Part shown: in pieces, positions 1 through 7,764 of the stretch | Position numbering within the stretch: the stretch's first letter is position 1 | How the letters are laid out: every line of letters starts with the position of its first letter | Assembly (NCBI RefSeq): GCF_900105455.1 | Contig: NZ_FNSF01000007.1 | Coordinates: 124,001-188,000, forward strand | DNA from: Tenacibaculum sp. MAR_2009_124 | GTDB lineage: Bacteria > Bacteroidota > Bacteroidia > Flavobacteriales > Flavobacteriaceae | Length of the DNA: 64,000 nt | Direction of reading: 5' to 3' | The notes under the pieces: model-generated | Seen by the model: only the letters and a program-made list of their open reading frames with translations | What the model was told of the DNA's origin: nothing | Database searches by the model: none | Program-made: the position numbers and the translations under genes

Positions 1-38
1 TAACTGATCATTGATAATTGATCACTGATAATTGCTAC

Positions 39-1217
39 CTATTGATTTACTTGTTGGTATATTTTATTTTGATTCCCTAATAGTTTGATAAAACCCTTGG
101 CTTCATCGGCAGTCCAACCTTTATTCATTTCGCCATAACTTCCGAATTTTGCATTCATTAAATCATGTGGTGATTGTACACCATCTAAAGAAAAGTGATA
201 CGGCTTTAATGTAACAAATACATCTCCAGTTACTTTTGATTGACTGGTTTCCAAGAAAGATTCAATATCTCTCATTACTGGGTCTAAATACAAACCTTCA
301 TGTAAATGCATTCCGTAAAAGTTTGCTAAATATTCTTTGTGTTGCAATTGCCATTTTGTTAGCGTATGTTTTTCTAACAAATGATGCGCTTTTATAGTTA
401 TTAATGCCGCAGCGGCTTCAAAACCAACTCTCCCTTTTATTCCAACAATCGTATCACCTACATGAATATCTCTACCAATTCCATATGCTGAAGCAATTGA
501 GTTTAATGTTTCAATATTGGTAACAGGATCATTTCTAAAACCGTTAATAGCAGTAAATTCACCTTTTGTAAAACTTAATTTTATAGCTTCGGGCTCCGTT
601 TTTGTTAATTGAGAGGGGTAGGCATGTTCGGGTAAAGCTTTTTCTGAAGTTAAAGTTTCCTCTCCACCAACACTTGTTCCCCAAAGCCCTTTATTAACAG
701 AGTATTTTGCTTTCTCCCAAGAAAGATCTACACCGTTCGCTTTTAAATAATCGATTTCCTCTTGTCTTGAAAGTTTTAAATCTCTAATTGGAGTAATAAT
801 TTCAATCTCGGGAGCAATCGTTTGAAAAATCATATCGAACCTTACTTGATCATTTCCAGCTCCCGTGCTTCCATGAGCAATATATTTGGCATTAATACTT
901 TTTGCATAAGTAATAATTTCTATAGCCTGAATAATTCTTTCAGCACTAACAGAAAGTGGGTAAGTATTGTTTTTTAATACGTTTCCAAAAACTAAATATT
1001 TAACTACTTTTTCGTAAAAATCATTAACAGCGTCGATGTTTTTGTAGGTTGTGACTCCCATGGTATAGGCATTTTCTTCAATTCTTTTAATTTCTTCTGA
1101 AGAAAACCCGCCAGTATTCACGCTTACAGCATGAATTTCATATCCTTGTTTTGCAAGACTAACGGCACAATATGATGTGTCTAAACCGCCGCTATATGCA
1201 ATAACTAATTTTTCCAT
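39..1217 (-). CDS. argG: Argininosuccinate synthase
   Basis: Condenses citrulline and aspartate with ATP to argininosuccinate, the penultimate step of arginine synthesis, in the cytoplasm. The 392-residue protein opens with the PP-loop ATP-binding motif AYSGGLDTS (about residues 7-15). It continues with the family blocks AHGSTGAGNDQVRF and SVNKGLWGTSVGGEE, and is full length. The ATG start puts the PP-loop at the usual distance from the N-terminus. It lies 65 nt downstream of the GNAT gene on the same strand, so the two are probably one operon read from the promoter near 2300. The 38 bases beyond its stop hold a short direct repeat (tgataattg twice) and no gene. Confidence 0.97.
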   Translation of the reverse strand: MEKLVIAYSGGLDTSYCAVSLAKQGYEIHAVSVNTGGFSSEEIKRIEENAYTMGVTTYKNIDAVNDFYEKVVKYLVFGNVLKNNTYPLSVSAERIIQAIEIITYAKSINAKYIAHGSTGAGNDQVRFDMIFQTIAPEIEIITPIRDLKLSRQEEIDYLKANGVDLSWEKAKYSVNKGLWGTSVGGEETLTSEKALPEHAYPSQLTKTEPEAIKLSFTKGEFTAINGFRNDPVTNIETLNSIASAYGIGRDIHVGDTIVGIKGRVGFEAAAALITIKAHHLLEKHTLTKWQLQHKEYLANFYGMHLHEGLYLDPVMRDIESFLETSQSKVTGDVFVTLKPYHFSLDGVQSPHDLMNAKFGSYGEMNKGWTADEAKGFIKLLGNQNKIYQQVNQ

Positions 1218-1282
1218 TTTTTTTATATTTTTAAGAGTTTTTCCATGTTATTTAACTAAGAATCCGTTTAAATGGAGTCTAA

Positions 1283-1963
1283 TTATGAAAAAATGCTTCT
1301 ATACGTTTGTTTTGAATTTCTTTGATTATCCTTTTTATTATTTTCAACCTTTTTCTTCTCCTTTTTTAAATACATTCCTTCTTTAATTCTCTTAAGTCTT
1401 TGAAAAACTTTTTCTTTAACTTTTGTTTTTTTAGATACAGCACTCTCAGGATCGTACAACATTCCAGTACATAAACACATTTTTCTTTCTGTTCTTTTTA
1501 AAACATCGTAGTTTATACAGGTTTGACATCCTTTCCAAAAGGATTCGTCTTCTGTTAATTCGCTAAAAGTTACTGGTTTGTATCCAAGATCACTATTCAT
1601 TTTAATAACGGGTAACCCTGTGGTAATACTAAAGATTTTGGCTTCAGGAAACTTGGTTCTTGATAAATCAAAAATGTGTTTTTTAATTTTTTTTGCCAGC
1701 CCAATACCTCTATAATCTGGATGAACAATAAGACCAGAGTTTGCTACAAATTTTCCGTGTTCCCAAGATTCTATATAGCAAAATCCTGCAAACTTATCTC
1801 CATCTAAAGCAATTACAGCATTACTTTGTTCTATTTTAGAAATAACATAATTAGGGTTGCGTTTCGCAATTCCAGTACCTCTTTTTTGGGCAGCCTGCTC
1901 AATGGTGTTACAAATAATTGAAGCATATGAGCTATGTGATGCATTTGCAATAACAATTTTCAT
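1283..1963 (-). CDS. GNAT-family N-acetyltransferase of the arginine operon
   Basis: A GCN5-related acetyltransferase of 226 residues. The acetyl-CoA loop is visible as VHPDYRGIGLAKKI (about residues 80-95) in a typical GNAT fold covering residues 1-165. The C-terminal part has a Cys-rich stretch (CQTC and CLC) and a Lys/Arg-rich tail. It is the first gene before argG, and related flavobacterial arginine loci also carry a GNAT at this place. The position suggests N-acylation at the glutamate end of arginine synthesis, but the substrate cannot be read from the sequence. The start directly follows a long structured leader. An assignment as N-acetylglutamate synthase would be inference only. Confidence 0.8.
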   Translation of the reverse strand: MKIVIANASHSSYASIICNTIEQAAQKRGTGIAKRNPNYVISKIEQSNAVIALDGDKFAGFCYIESWEHGKFVANSGLIVHPDYRGIGLAKKIKKHIFDLSRTKFPEAKIFSITTGLPVIKMNSDLGYKPVTFSELTEDESFWKGCQTCINYDVLKRTERKMCLCTGMLYDPESAVSKKTKVKEKVFQRLKRIKEGMYLKKEKKKVENNKKDNQRNSKQTYRSIFS

Positions 1964-2286
1964 TGTACTAATATTTAGTGAAAATTATTTTTTCTTAACT
2001 TATTGGTTAAATTGATTCTGAGTTTTAAGAGAAGAGCCGGACTCACCTGAGCTCCATAATTAAGTGTCACCCTTACGGGCGAGGTCGGATAGGAAAGAAA
2101 GTGCGAGTTACTATGTCGTTCGAAACGACAATTTGTTTAACTACGATAAAAAAATATATGATTGATTTCAAAACTTGAAAATAAAATGATACAAAAACTC
2201 AGTTCACAAAAGCGAAGTAATAGTGTCGGTATTAGCACCGCACTAACAAACTGGGTATGATATTGTATATTCTATTTGTTTGCATA
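1964..2286 (-). promoter_or_regulatory. Structured 5' leader of the GNAT-argG operon
   Basis: About 320 untranslated bases separate the predicted start of transcription from the GNAT ATG. Read on the minus strand it holds nested helices near 2255-2195 (CAGTT/AACTG, TAGTG/CACTA, GGT/ACC), a GTCGT/ACGAC hairpin with a TTCG loop near 2115-2129, and a CCC-GTAA-GGG hairpin with a GNRA-type loop near 2070-2080. A CTGAGTTTT segment at about 2203-2194 can pair either with AAAACTCAG at about 2026-2018 or, in part, with the opposite arm of the first helix. Mutually exclusive pairings are typical of a riboswitch or attenuator. It matches no riboswitch consensus I recognise. Confidence 0.5.
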
Positions 2287-2292
2287 ATATGG

Positions 2293-2321
2293 CAAATCTA
2301 TAAATTAATTTTAAAAAACAA
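2293..2321 (-). promoter_or_regulatory. Promoter of the GNAT-argG operon
   Basis: On the minus strand, TAGATTTG (2300-2293) matches the Bacteroidota -7 box TAnnTTTG. A TTG lies 18 nt upstream (2321-2319), close to the usual 19-nt spacing. Transcription would start near 2286. Confidence 0.6.
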
Positions 2322-2451
2322 ATATAAATCGTGTTTTTTTTAAGTTAAACATTTTTAGTAGGTTATAAGGACATGTAAAAAGTGGGTAAGAAAAATAAAA
2401 AATGGAAATAATTTGTAGAAATCGAAAAAAAATTAAATATTTGCCAATAGA

Positions 2452-2517
2452 ATGAGTAAACAAGTATTAAATATTGTCTCTATTATTATTGTCATTGTGA
2501 TTATTTCGCAAGGATAA
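2452..2517 (+). CDS. ilv leader peptide 1
   Basis: A 21-codon open frame (ATG to TAA) in which 12 residues are branched-chain: 7 Ile, 4 Val and 1 Leu, concentrated in codons 11-18. It precedes an intrinsic terminator by 30 nt and lies upstream of the complete ilv operon. This is the standard layout of a translation-coupled attenuator, where scarcity of charged tRNA-Ile or tRNA-Val stalls the ribosome. It shares the block QVLNIV with the second leader downstream. It is too short for ordinary gene callers. No convincing promoter was found upstream; TAATTTG at 2409-2415 is one base short of the -7 consensus. Confidence 0.8.
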   Translation: MSKQVLNIVSIIIVIVIISQG

Positions 2518-2547
2518 GGGAAGTGATATTTATAATAAAAATATAAG

Positions 2548-2577
2548 AAAAGGCTTCCAATTTTGGAAGCCTTTTTT
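2548..2577 (+). terminator. Attenuator terminator 1 of the ilv operon
   Basis: The arms aaaaggcttcc (2548-2558) and ggaagcctttt (2565-2575) form a strong hairpin that runs into a T tract. GGAAGT at 2519-2524, just after the stop of leader peptide 1, can pair with GCTTCC at 2553-2558 in the first arm, giving a competing antiterminator. A ribosome at the leader stop would cover that segment and favour termination. Confidence 0.85.
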
Positions 2578-2590
2578 AGTTAGAATTAAA

Positions 2591-2647
2591 ATGAATCAAG
2601 TTTTAAACATCGTAATTATCGTCATTATTAGCTCATCACCGAGTTGA
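2591..2647 (+). CDS. ilv leader peptide 2
   Basis: An 18-codon open frame (ATG to TGA) with 5 Ile, 3 Val and 1 Leu, mostly in codons 7-13. It shares QVLNIV with leader peptide 1, which points to duplication of the whole attenuator unit. It begins 14 nt after the first terminator and is followed by a second terminator. The stop codon overlaps the proposed antiterminator arm. Like leader 1, it is recognised by composition and context, not by similarity to a characterised protein. Confidence 0.78.
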   Translation: MNQVLNIVIIVIISSSPS

Positions 2648-2675
2648 TACGGATAGCTATTACGTTGTAAAAGAG

Positions 2676-2710
2676 GCCTGTATCAATTGAGTGATACAGG
2701 CTTTTTTTTT
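2676..2710 (+). terminator. Attenuator terminator 2 of the ilv operon
   Basis: A 10-bp hairpin (gcctgtatca at 2676-2685 with tgatacaggc at 2692-2701, 6-nt loop) is followed by a run of about nine T. TTGATAC at 2644-2650, spanning the stop of leader peptide 2, is an exact complement of GTATCAA at 2680-2686 and could act as antiterminator. The next 150 nt up to ilvE show no further hairpin. Confidence 0.88.
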
Positions 2711-2861
2711 GACATATGACTATCATGGATGGTTGAATTGTAAAATACTGAAAAACAATAGGTTATGTTAAAAATATGAGGATTGAGAATCATTTAATTC
2801 GAATCTATAGAAGAAAAACAATAAAACAATAAAATAATTTCGAAAATAAAAAGGGTAAAAG

Positions 2862-3749
2862 ATGTATTACAAAGAAGAATCTGTAATTTTTTACAATGGA
2901 GAATTTGTTAAAGCCAAAGAGGCTTCAACAAGTACCTATGGGCAAACATTACACTATGGTAATGGGGTGTTTGAAGGTATTCGTTCTTATGGTACAACAG
3001 AAGGAACAAAAATCTTTAAATCTAAAGAACATTATGAGCGTTTAAAGTTTGGGGTTGAAGTCATGGATATTGATTTTGACTATTCTGTAGAAGAATTAAC
3101 AGAGATCACGTATGAATTGCTTAGAAGAAATAATGTATCAGATGCTTATATAAGACCGATTGTACTTACGGGAGAAAACATGGGAGTTTTCTCAGCAAAG
3201 GGTTCTGATTTGATAATACAATGCTGGGAGTGGGGGAAACTAATGGGAGATAAACTTTTACGTGTAAAAACTTCTAAGTTTCAGCGTCCAAATCCGAAAT
3301 CGTGTTTTGTGGAAGCAAAAGTGACAGGACACTATGTCAATTCCATCTTAGCAAGTAATGAAGTAAAAAAAGTAGGTTTTGATGAAGCTTTACTTTTAGA
3401 TATGAATAATAATGTTGCCGAATGTTCTGGTGCCAATATATTTATGGAAAGGACAGGTGTACTGTACACACCTCCAAGAGGACATATAATGGCTGGAATA
3501 ACAAGGGCTACTATTATTGAATTATGTAAAGAGGAAGGAATTCCAGTTCATGAAAAGCATTTTACACTAGATGAATTGAAATATGCAGATAGTGCCTTTT
3601 TTACTGGAACGGCTGCTGAGGTAGTTGGATTACAGTCGATTGATGAATATGAATTTCCTTTGGATTGGGAAAAGTCTCAGGGACAAAAATTAATGAAACT
3701 ATACAAACAAGAAGTGTTAGGACTTCGTGAAAAATGCTTAACAAACTAA
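2862..3749 (+). CDS. ilvE: Branched-chain amino acid aminotransferase
   Basis: A PLP-dependent fold-type IV transaminase that interconverts branched-chain 2-oxo acids and valine, leucine or isoleucine with glutamate. It has 295 residues, the usual short bacterial length. The catalytic Lys is K153 in EAKVTGHYVNS. The conserved HYGNGVFEGIRSY near residue 32 and FFTGTAAEV near the C-terminus are also present. It is the first structural gene after the double attenuator. The gap to ilvD is only 3 nt, so the two genes are cotranscribed and probably translationally coupled. Confidence 0.96.
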   Translation: MYYKEESVIFYNGEFVKAKEASTSTYGQTLHYGNGVFEGIRSYGTTEGTKIFKSKEHYERLKFGVEVMDIDFDYSVEELTEITYELLRRNNVSDAYIRPIVLTGENMGVFSAKGSDLIIQCWEWGKLMGDKLLRVKTSKFQRPNPKSCFVEAKVTGHYVNSILASNEVKKVGFDEALLLDMNNNVAECSGANIFMERTGVLYTPPRGHIMAGITRATIIELCKEEGIPVHEKHFTLDELKYADSAFFTGTAAEVVGLQSIDEYEFPLDWEKSQGQKLMKLYKQEVLGLREKCLTN

Positions 3750-3752
3750 CAA

Positions 3753-5429
3753 ATGGAGCTAAATAAATTTAGTAAAAGAGTAACTCAAGACGATACCCAA
3801 CCAGCAGCACAGGCCATGTTGCATGCCTTGGGATTAACTAACGAAGATTTAAAAAAGCCTTTCGTTGGAATCGCAAGTACAGGGTATGAAGGAAACCCGT
3901 GTAATATGCACCTGAACGATCTGGCAAAATTGGTGAAAGAAGGAACACAGAATGAAGATTTAATAGGATTGATATTTAATACTATTGGAGTTTCTGATGG
4001 AATATCAATGGGAACTCCTGGAATGCGATTTTCACTACCGTCAAGAGACGTTATTGCTGATTCAATGGAAACTGTAGTACAAGCCATGTCGTATGATGGC
4101 TTGGTAACTGTGGTTGGATGTGATAAGAATATGCCTGGTGCATTAATGGCAATGTTGCGTTTAGATAGGCCAGCAGTATTAGTATACGGAGGAACAATAG
4201 AGTCAGGCTGTCATGAAGGAAAGAAACTAGATGTGGTTTCGGCTTTTGAGGCTTGGGGAGAAAAAGTAGCAGGTAAAATAGATAATAAAGAATATCAAAG
4301 TGTTATCGAAAAAGCTTGCCCTGGAGCGGGCGCTTGTGGTGGTATGTATACTGCAAATACAATGGCTTCTGCTATTGAAGCTTTAGGAATGAGTTTGCCA
4401 TACAATTCTTCAAATCCTGCAATTAGTGAAGATAAAAAAGAAGAAAGCGTTAGAGCTGGAGAGGCTTTACGCGTTTTGTTAGAGAAAGATATTAAACCTT
4501 CTGATATCGTGACGAAAAAATCGCTTGAAAACGCGGTACGATTGGTCACGGTGATGGGAGGTTCTACCAATGCAGTATTACACTTTTTAGCCATAGCGAA
4601 AGCGGCTAATGTGGTATTTACTTTAGAAGATTTTCAGAGAATATCAGACAATACCCCATTTTTGGCGGATTTGAAGCCAAGTGGTAAGTTTTTAATGGAA
4701 GATGTTCACCGAGTTGGAGGAATTCCGGCGGTATTAAAATATCTTTTAGAGAAAGGATTATTACATGGTGATTGTTTAACCGTTACAGGGAAAACATTAG
4801 CAGAAAACTTAATAGAAGTGCCTAGTTTAATCGAAGGACAAGAAGTTATAAAAGCTGTTGAGTCGCCAATTAAAAAAACGGGACATTTAAGAATGTTGTA
4901 TGGAAATTTAGCAGAAGAAGGTTCAGTAGCGAAGATAACAGGAAAAGAAGGGCTAGTTTTTAAAGGAAAAGCAAAAGTATTTGAAGGTGAATACGAGGCT
5001 AATGATGGAATTAGAGACGGTAAGGTTGAAAAAGGTGATGTTGTTGTAATTCGATATGAAGGACCTAAAGGCGGACCAGGAATGCCCGAGATGTTAAAAC
5101 CAACGGCAGCCATAATGGGAGCTGGATTAGGTAAAGACGTTGCATTGATTACAGATGGTCGTTTTTCGGGAGGAACTCATGGTTTCGTAGTTGGTCATAT
5201 TACACCAGAAGCTCAAGAAGGAGGAGCAATAGCCTTAGTTAAGGATGGAGATATAATTTCTTTAAATGCTGAAACAAATACAATCAATGTAGAAATTTCA
5301 GAAAAGGAATTAGAAGAAAGAAGAAGAAACTGGCAAGCACCTCCGTTAAAGGTAAGCAGAGGAGTTTTGTATAAGTATGCGAAAACAGTTTCATCAGCAT
5401 CAAATGGATGTGTTACAGATGAATTTTAG
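3753..5429 (+). CDS. ilvD: Dihydroxy-acid dehydratase
   Basis: Dehydrates 2,3-dihydroxy-isovalerate and 2,3-dihydroxy-methylvalerate to the 2-oxo acids used by IlvE. The 558-residue protein carries the three Fe-S-cluster cysteines of the family: C50 in GNPCNMHL, C123 in VGCDKNMPG and C195 in GAGACGGMYTANTM. The C-terminal GRFSGGTHGFVVGHITPEA is also intact. It is the second gene of the ilv operon, 42 nt before ilvB. Length and motifs are normal for the family. Confidence 0.97.
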   Translation: MELNKFSKRVTQDDTQPAAQAMLHALGLTNEDLKKPFVGIASTGYEGNPCNMHLNDLAKLVKEGTQNEDLIGLIFNTIGVSDGISMGTPGMRFSLPSRDVIADSMETVVQAMSYDGLVTVVGCDKNMPGALMAMLRLDRPAVLVYGGTIESGCHEGKKLDVVSAFEAWGEKVAGKIDNKEYQSVIEKACPGAGACGGMYTANTMASAIEALGMSLPYNSSNPAISEDKKEESVRAGEALRVLLEKDIKPSDIVTKKSLENAVRLVTVMGGSTNAVLHFLAIAKAANVVFTLEDFQRISDNTPFLADLKPSGKFLMEDVHRVGGIPAVLKYLLEKGLLHGDCLTVTGKTLAENLIEVPSLIEGQEVIKAVESPIKKTGHLRMLYGNLAEEGSVAKITGKEGLVFKGKAKVFEGEYEANDGIRDGKVEKGDVVVIRYEGPKGGPGMPEMLKPTAAIMGAGLGKDVALITDGRFSGGTHGFVVGHITPEAQEGGAIALVKDGDIISLNAETNTINVEISEKELEERRRNWQAPPLKVSRGVLYKYAKTVSSASNGCVTDEF

Positions 5430-5471
5430 AAAGAAGATTAAACGAAAGCTAGCAAATAAATAGAATTAAAA

Positions 5472-7205
5472 ATGGCAACAAAAACACAAGAAAAAATGCA
5501 AGATACTGTAAAGGTAAAAGAAACCATTACCGGAGCTGAGGCAGTGATTAAATGTTTGTTGGCAGAAGGTGTGGATGTTCTTTATGGATATCCTGGTGGA
5601 GCAATTATGCCGGTATATGATGAGTTTTATAAATACCAAGACAAGATTCATCATGTTTTAACCCGTCACGAACAAGGAGCAACACATGCTGCTCAAGGAT
5701 ATGCAAGAGTCTCTGGAAAAGTTGGAGTGGCAATAGCTACTTCTGGACCTGGAGCAACAAATTTAATTACCGGTATCGCAGATGCTCAAATCGACTCTAC
5801 TCCTATGGTTTGTATTACGGGGCAGGTAGCTGAGCACTTATTAGGAACGGATGCTTTTCAGGAAACAGATATTGTTGGAATATCAACACCTGTTACAAAA
5901 TGGAACTATCAAATTACGAAGGCTAGCGAAATTCCTGAGATAATGGCGAAGGCCTTTTATATAGCAAAATCGGGAAGACCAGGACCTGTGTTAATTGATA
6001 TTACAAAAAACGCTCAGTTTGAAGAGTTCGATTTTGAATATAAAAAATGTACTTCGGTAAGAAGTTATGCGCCAAAAACTCCAGTTGTAAATGAGAAGTT
6101 GAAAGATGCTGCTGAATTAATAAATACAGCAAAAAAACCAATGGTGGTTTTTGGTCAAGGGGTTATTTTAGGAGAAGCGGAAGCTGAGTTCAAGGCTTTT
6201 ATTGAAAAGGCTGGTTTACCATCTGCTTGGACAATTTTGGGATTATCTGCACTACCTACCTCTCATGAACTGAATGTTGGAATGGTGGGAATGCATGGAA
6301 ACTATGGGCCTAATGTATTAACTAATGATTGTGATGTGTTAATTGCCGTAGGGATGCGTTTTGATGATCGTGTAACTGGTGATTTAAGTAGGTATGCCAA
6401 GCAGGCTAAAGTAGTTCATTTTGAAATAGACCCTGCTGAGGTAGATAAAAATGTTAAAACTGAAGTAGCCGTAATAGGAGATGCTAAGGATAGTTTAGCA
6501 CAAATATTACCGTTGATCAATAAAAACTCTCACACAGAATGGTTAGAAGAATTTAGAAATCATGATGCTATTGAATATGATAAGGTCATAAAAGGAGTGT
6601 TGTATCCAGAAAAAGATGGATTAACCATGGGAGAGGTGATGAAAGAAATAAATAATGCTTCTGGTGGTGATGCTGTAATTGTTTCTGATGTTGGGCAACA
6701 TCAAATGTTTGCTTGTCGTTATGCCGAATTCAATCAATCAAAAAGTAATATAACTTCTGGTGGTTTAGGAACCATGGGATTTGCTTTGCCTGCTGCTATT
6801 GGAGCAAAGATGGGAGCGCCTGAGCGAGAAGTGGTAGCGGTTATTGGTGACGGAGGATATCAAATGACAATTCAAGAACTTGGAACCATATTGCAAACAA
6901 AAACAGCGGTTAAAATTGTTGTTTTAAATAATGAGTTTTTAGGAATGGTGCGTCAATGGCAACAGTTATTTTTTGATAAACGATACGCGTCAACTGAGAT
7001 GGTAAATCCAGATTTTGTTACGATTGCAAAAGGATATCAAATAGAAGCAAAAAGAGTTACTAAAAGGGAAGATTTAGCGAGTACTGTTCAAGAAATGATG
7101 CGGTCGAAAGACGCTTACTTTTTGGAAGTGTGCGTTGAAAAGGAAGATAATGTATTTCCTATGATACCAACAGGTTCATCAGTGTCAGAAATAAGATTAG
7201 AGTAA
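5472..7205 (+). CDS. ilvB: Acetolactate synthase, large (catalytic) subunit
   Basis: The thiamine-diphosphate enzyme that commits pyruvate, or pyruvate with 2-oxobutyrate, to branched-chain synthesis. It has 577 residues with three domains. The catalytic Glu is E67 in RHEQGATHAAQGYAR. The FAD-associated middle domain spans about 200-340. The ThDP/Mg motif GDGGYQMTIQEL...LNNEFLG starts near residue 459. The N-terminal 18 residues are polar and poorly conserved. The regulatory subunit gene ilvN begins 2 nt after the stop, as expected for a 1:1 complex. Confidence 0.97.
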   Translation: MATKTQEKMQDTVKVKETITGAEAVIKCLLAEGVDVLYGYPGGAIMPVYDEFYKYQDKIHHVLTRHEQGATHAAQGYARVSGKVGVAIATSGPGATNLITGIADAQIDSTPMVCITGQVAEHLLGTDAFQETDIVGISTPVTKWNYQITKASEIPEIMAKAFYIAKSGRPGPVLIDITKNAQFEEFDFEYKKCTSVRSYAPKTPVVNEKLKDAAELINTAKKPMVVFGQGVILGEAEAEFKAFIEKAGLPSAWTILGLSALPTSHELNVGMVGMHGNYGPNVLTNDCDVLIAVGMRFDDRVTGDLSRYAKQAKVVHFEIDPAEVDKNVKTEVAVIGDAKDSLAQILPLINKNSHTEWLEEFRNHDAIEYDKVIKGVLYPEKDGLTMGEVMKEINNASGGDAVIVSDVGQHQMFACRYAEFNQSKSNITSGGLGTMGFALPAAIGAKMGAPEREVVAVIGDGGYQMTIQELGTILQTKTAVKIVVLNNEFLGMVRQWQQLFFDKRYASTEMVNPDFVTIAKGYQIEAKRVTKREDLASTVQEMMRSKDAYFLEVCVEKEDNVFPMIPTGSSVSEIRLE

Positions 7206-7207
7206 TT

Positions 7208-7732
7208 ATGGAAAATAAGCAAACATATACCATATCAATTTATACAGAAAACAACGTAGGGTTGTTAAATAGGATTTCTTCGATATTTCAAAGAAGACAT
7301 ATTAATATCGAAAGTGTTAATGTTTCGAAGTCAGAGATTAAAAGTGTTTCAAGATTTACGTTACTCGTGAAACTTTCAGAAGATCAGGTAAAGAAGATTT
7401 TGGGGCAACTTGAAAGACAAGTGGAAGTAATTAAGGCATATTACCATAGAGATGAAGAAACAATTTATCAAGAATCTTGTCTCTTTAAATTAAGTACCGA
7501 CTTGTTAACAGACAACGACGAAATTCAGAATGTTATTAATGGTAGTAAGTCGCGTGTAATTAATATTAATAAGGACTTTTTCGTTTTAGAGAAATCAGGT
7601 TCAAAAGAAGAGTTGGAAGAATTGTATCATACTTTAGATAAGCATGGAATAATGCAGTTTGTTAGATCTGGAAGAATAGCAATTACTAAAACAGCAATGC
7701 CAGTTTCGCAAATGCTAAAAACTTGGGAGTAA
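7208..7732 (+). CDS. ilvN: Acetolactate synthase, small (regulatory) subunit
   Basis: Binds the IlvB catalytic subunit and confers feedback control by valine. The 174-residue protein has an N-terminal ACT domain (about 7-80, starting YTISIYTENNVGLLNRISSIF) and a second ACT-like C-terminal half, the usual layout of the longer small-subunit form. It lies 2 nt after ilvB. Its end is only 32 nt from the likely start of ilvC. Confidence 0.95.
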   Translation: MENKQTYTISIYTENNVGLLNRISSIFQRRHINIESVNVSKSEIKSVSRFTLLVKLSEDQVKKILGQLERQVEVIKAYYHRDEETIYQESCLFKLSTDLLTDNDEIQNVINGSKSRVININKDFFVLEKSGSKEELEELYHTLDKHGIMQFVRSGRIAITKTAMPVSQMLKTWE

Positions 7733-7764
7733 AAAATAAACAACATAAACTTTATAATAAAAAA

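Noticed and set aside
7723..7764. Upstream ATG of ilvC overlapping ilvN
   Set aside because: The 14 extra residues do not resemble IlvC N-termini, while the frame from 7765 aligns from its first residues.
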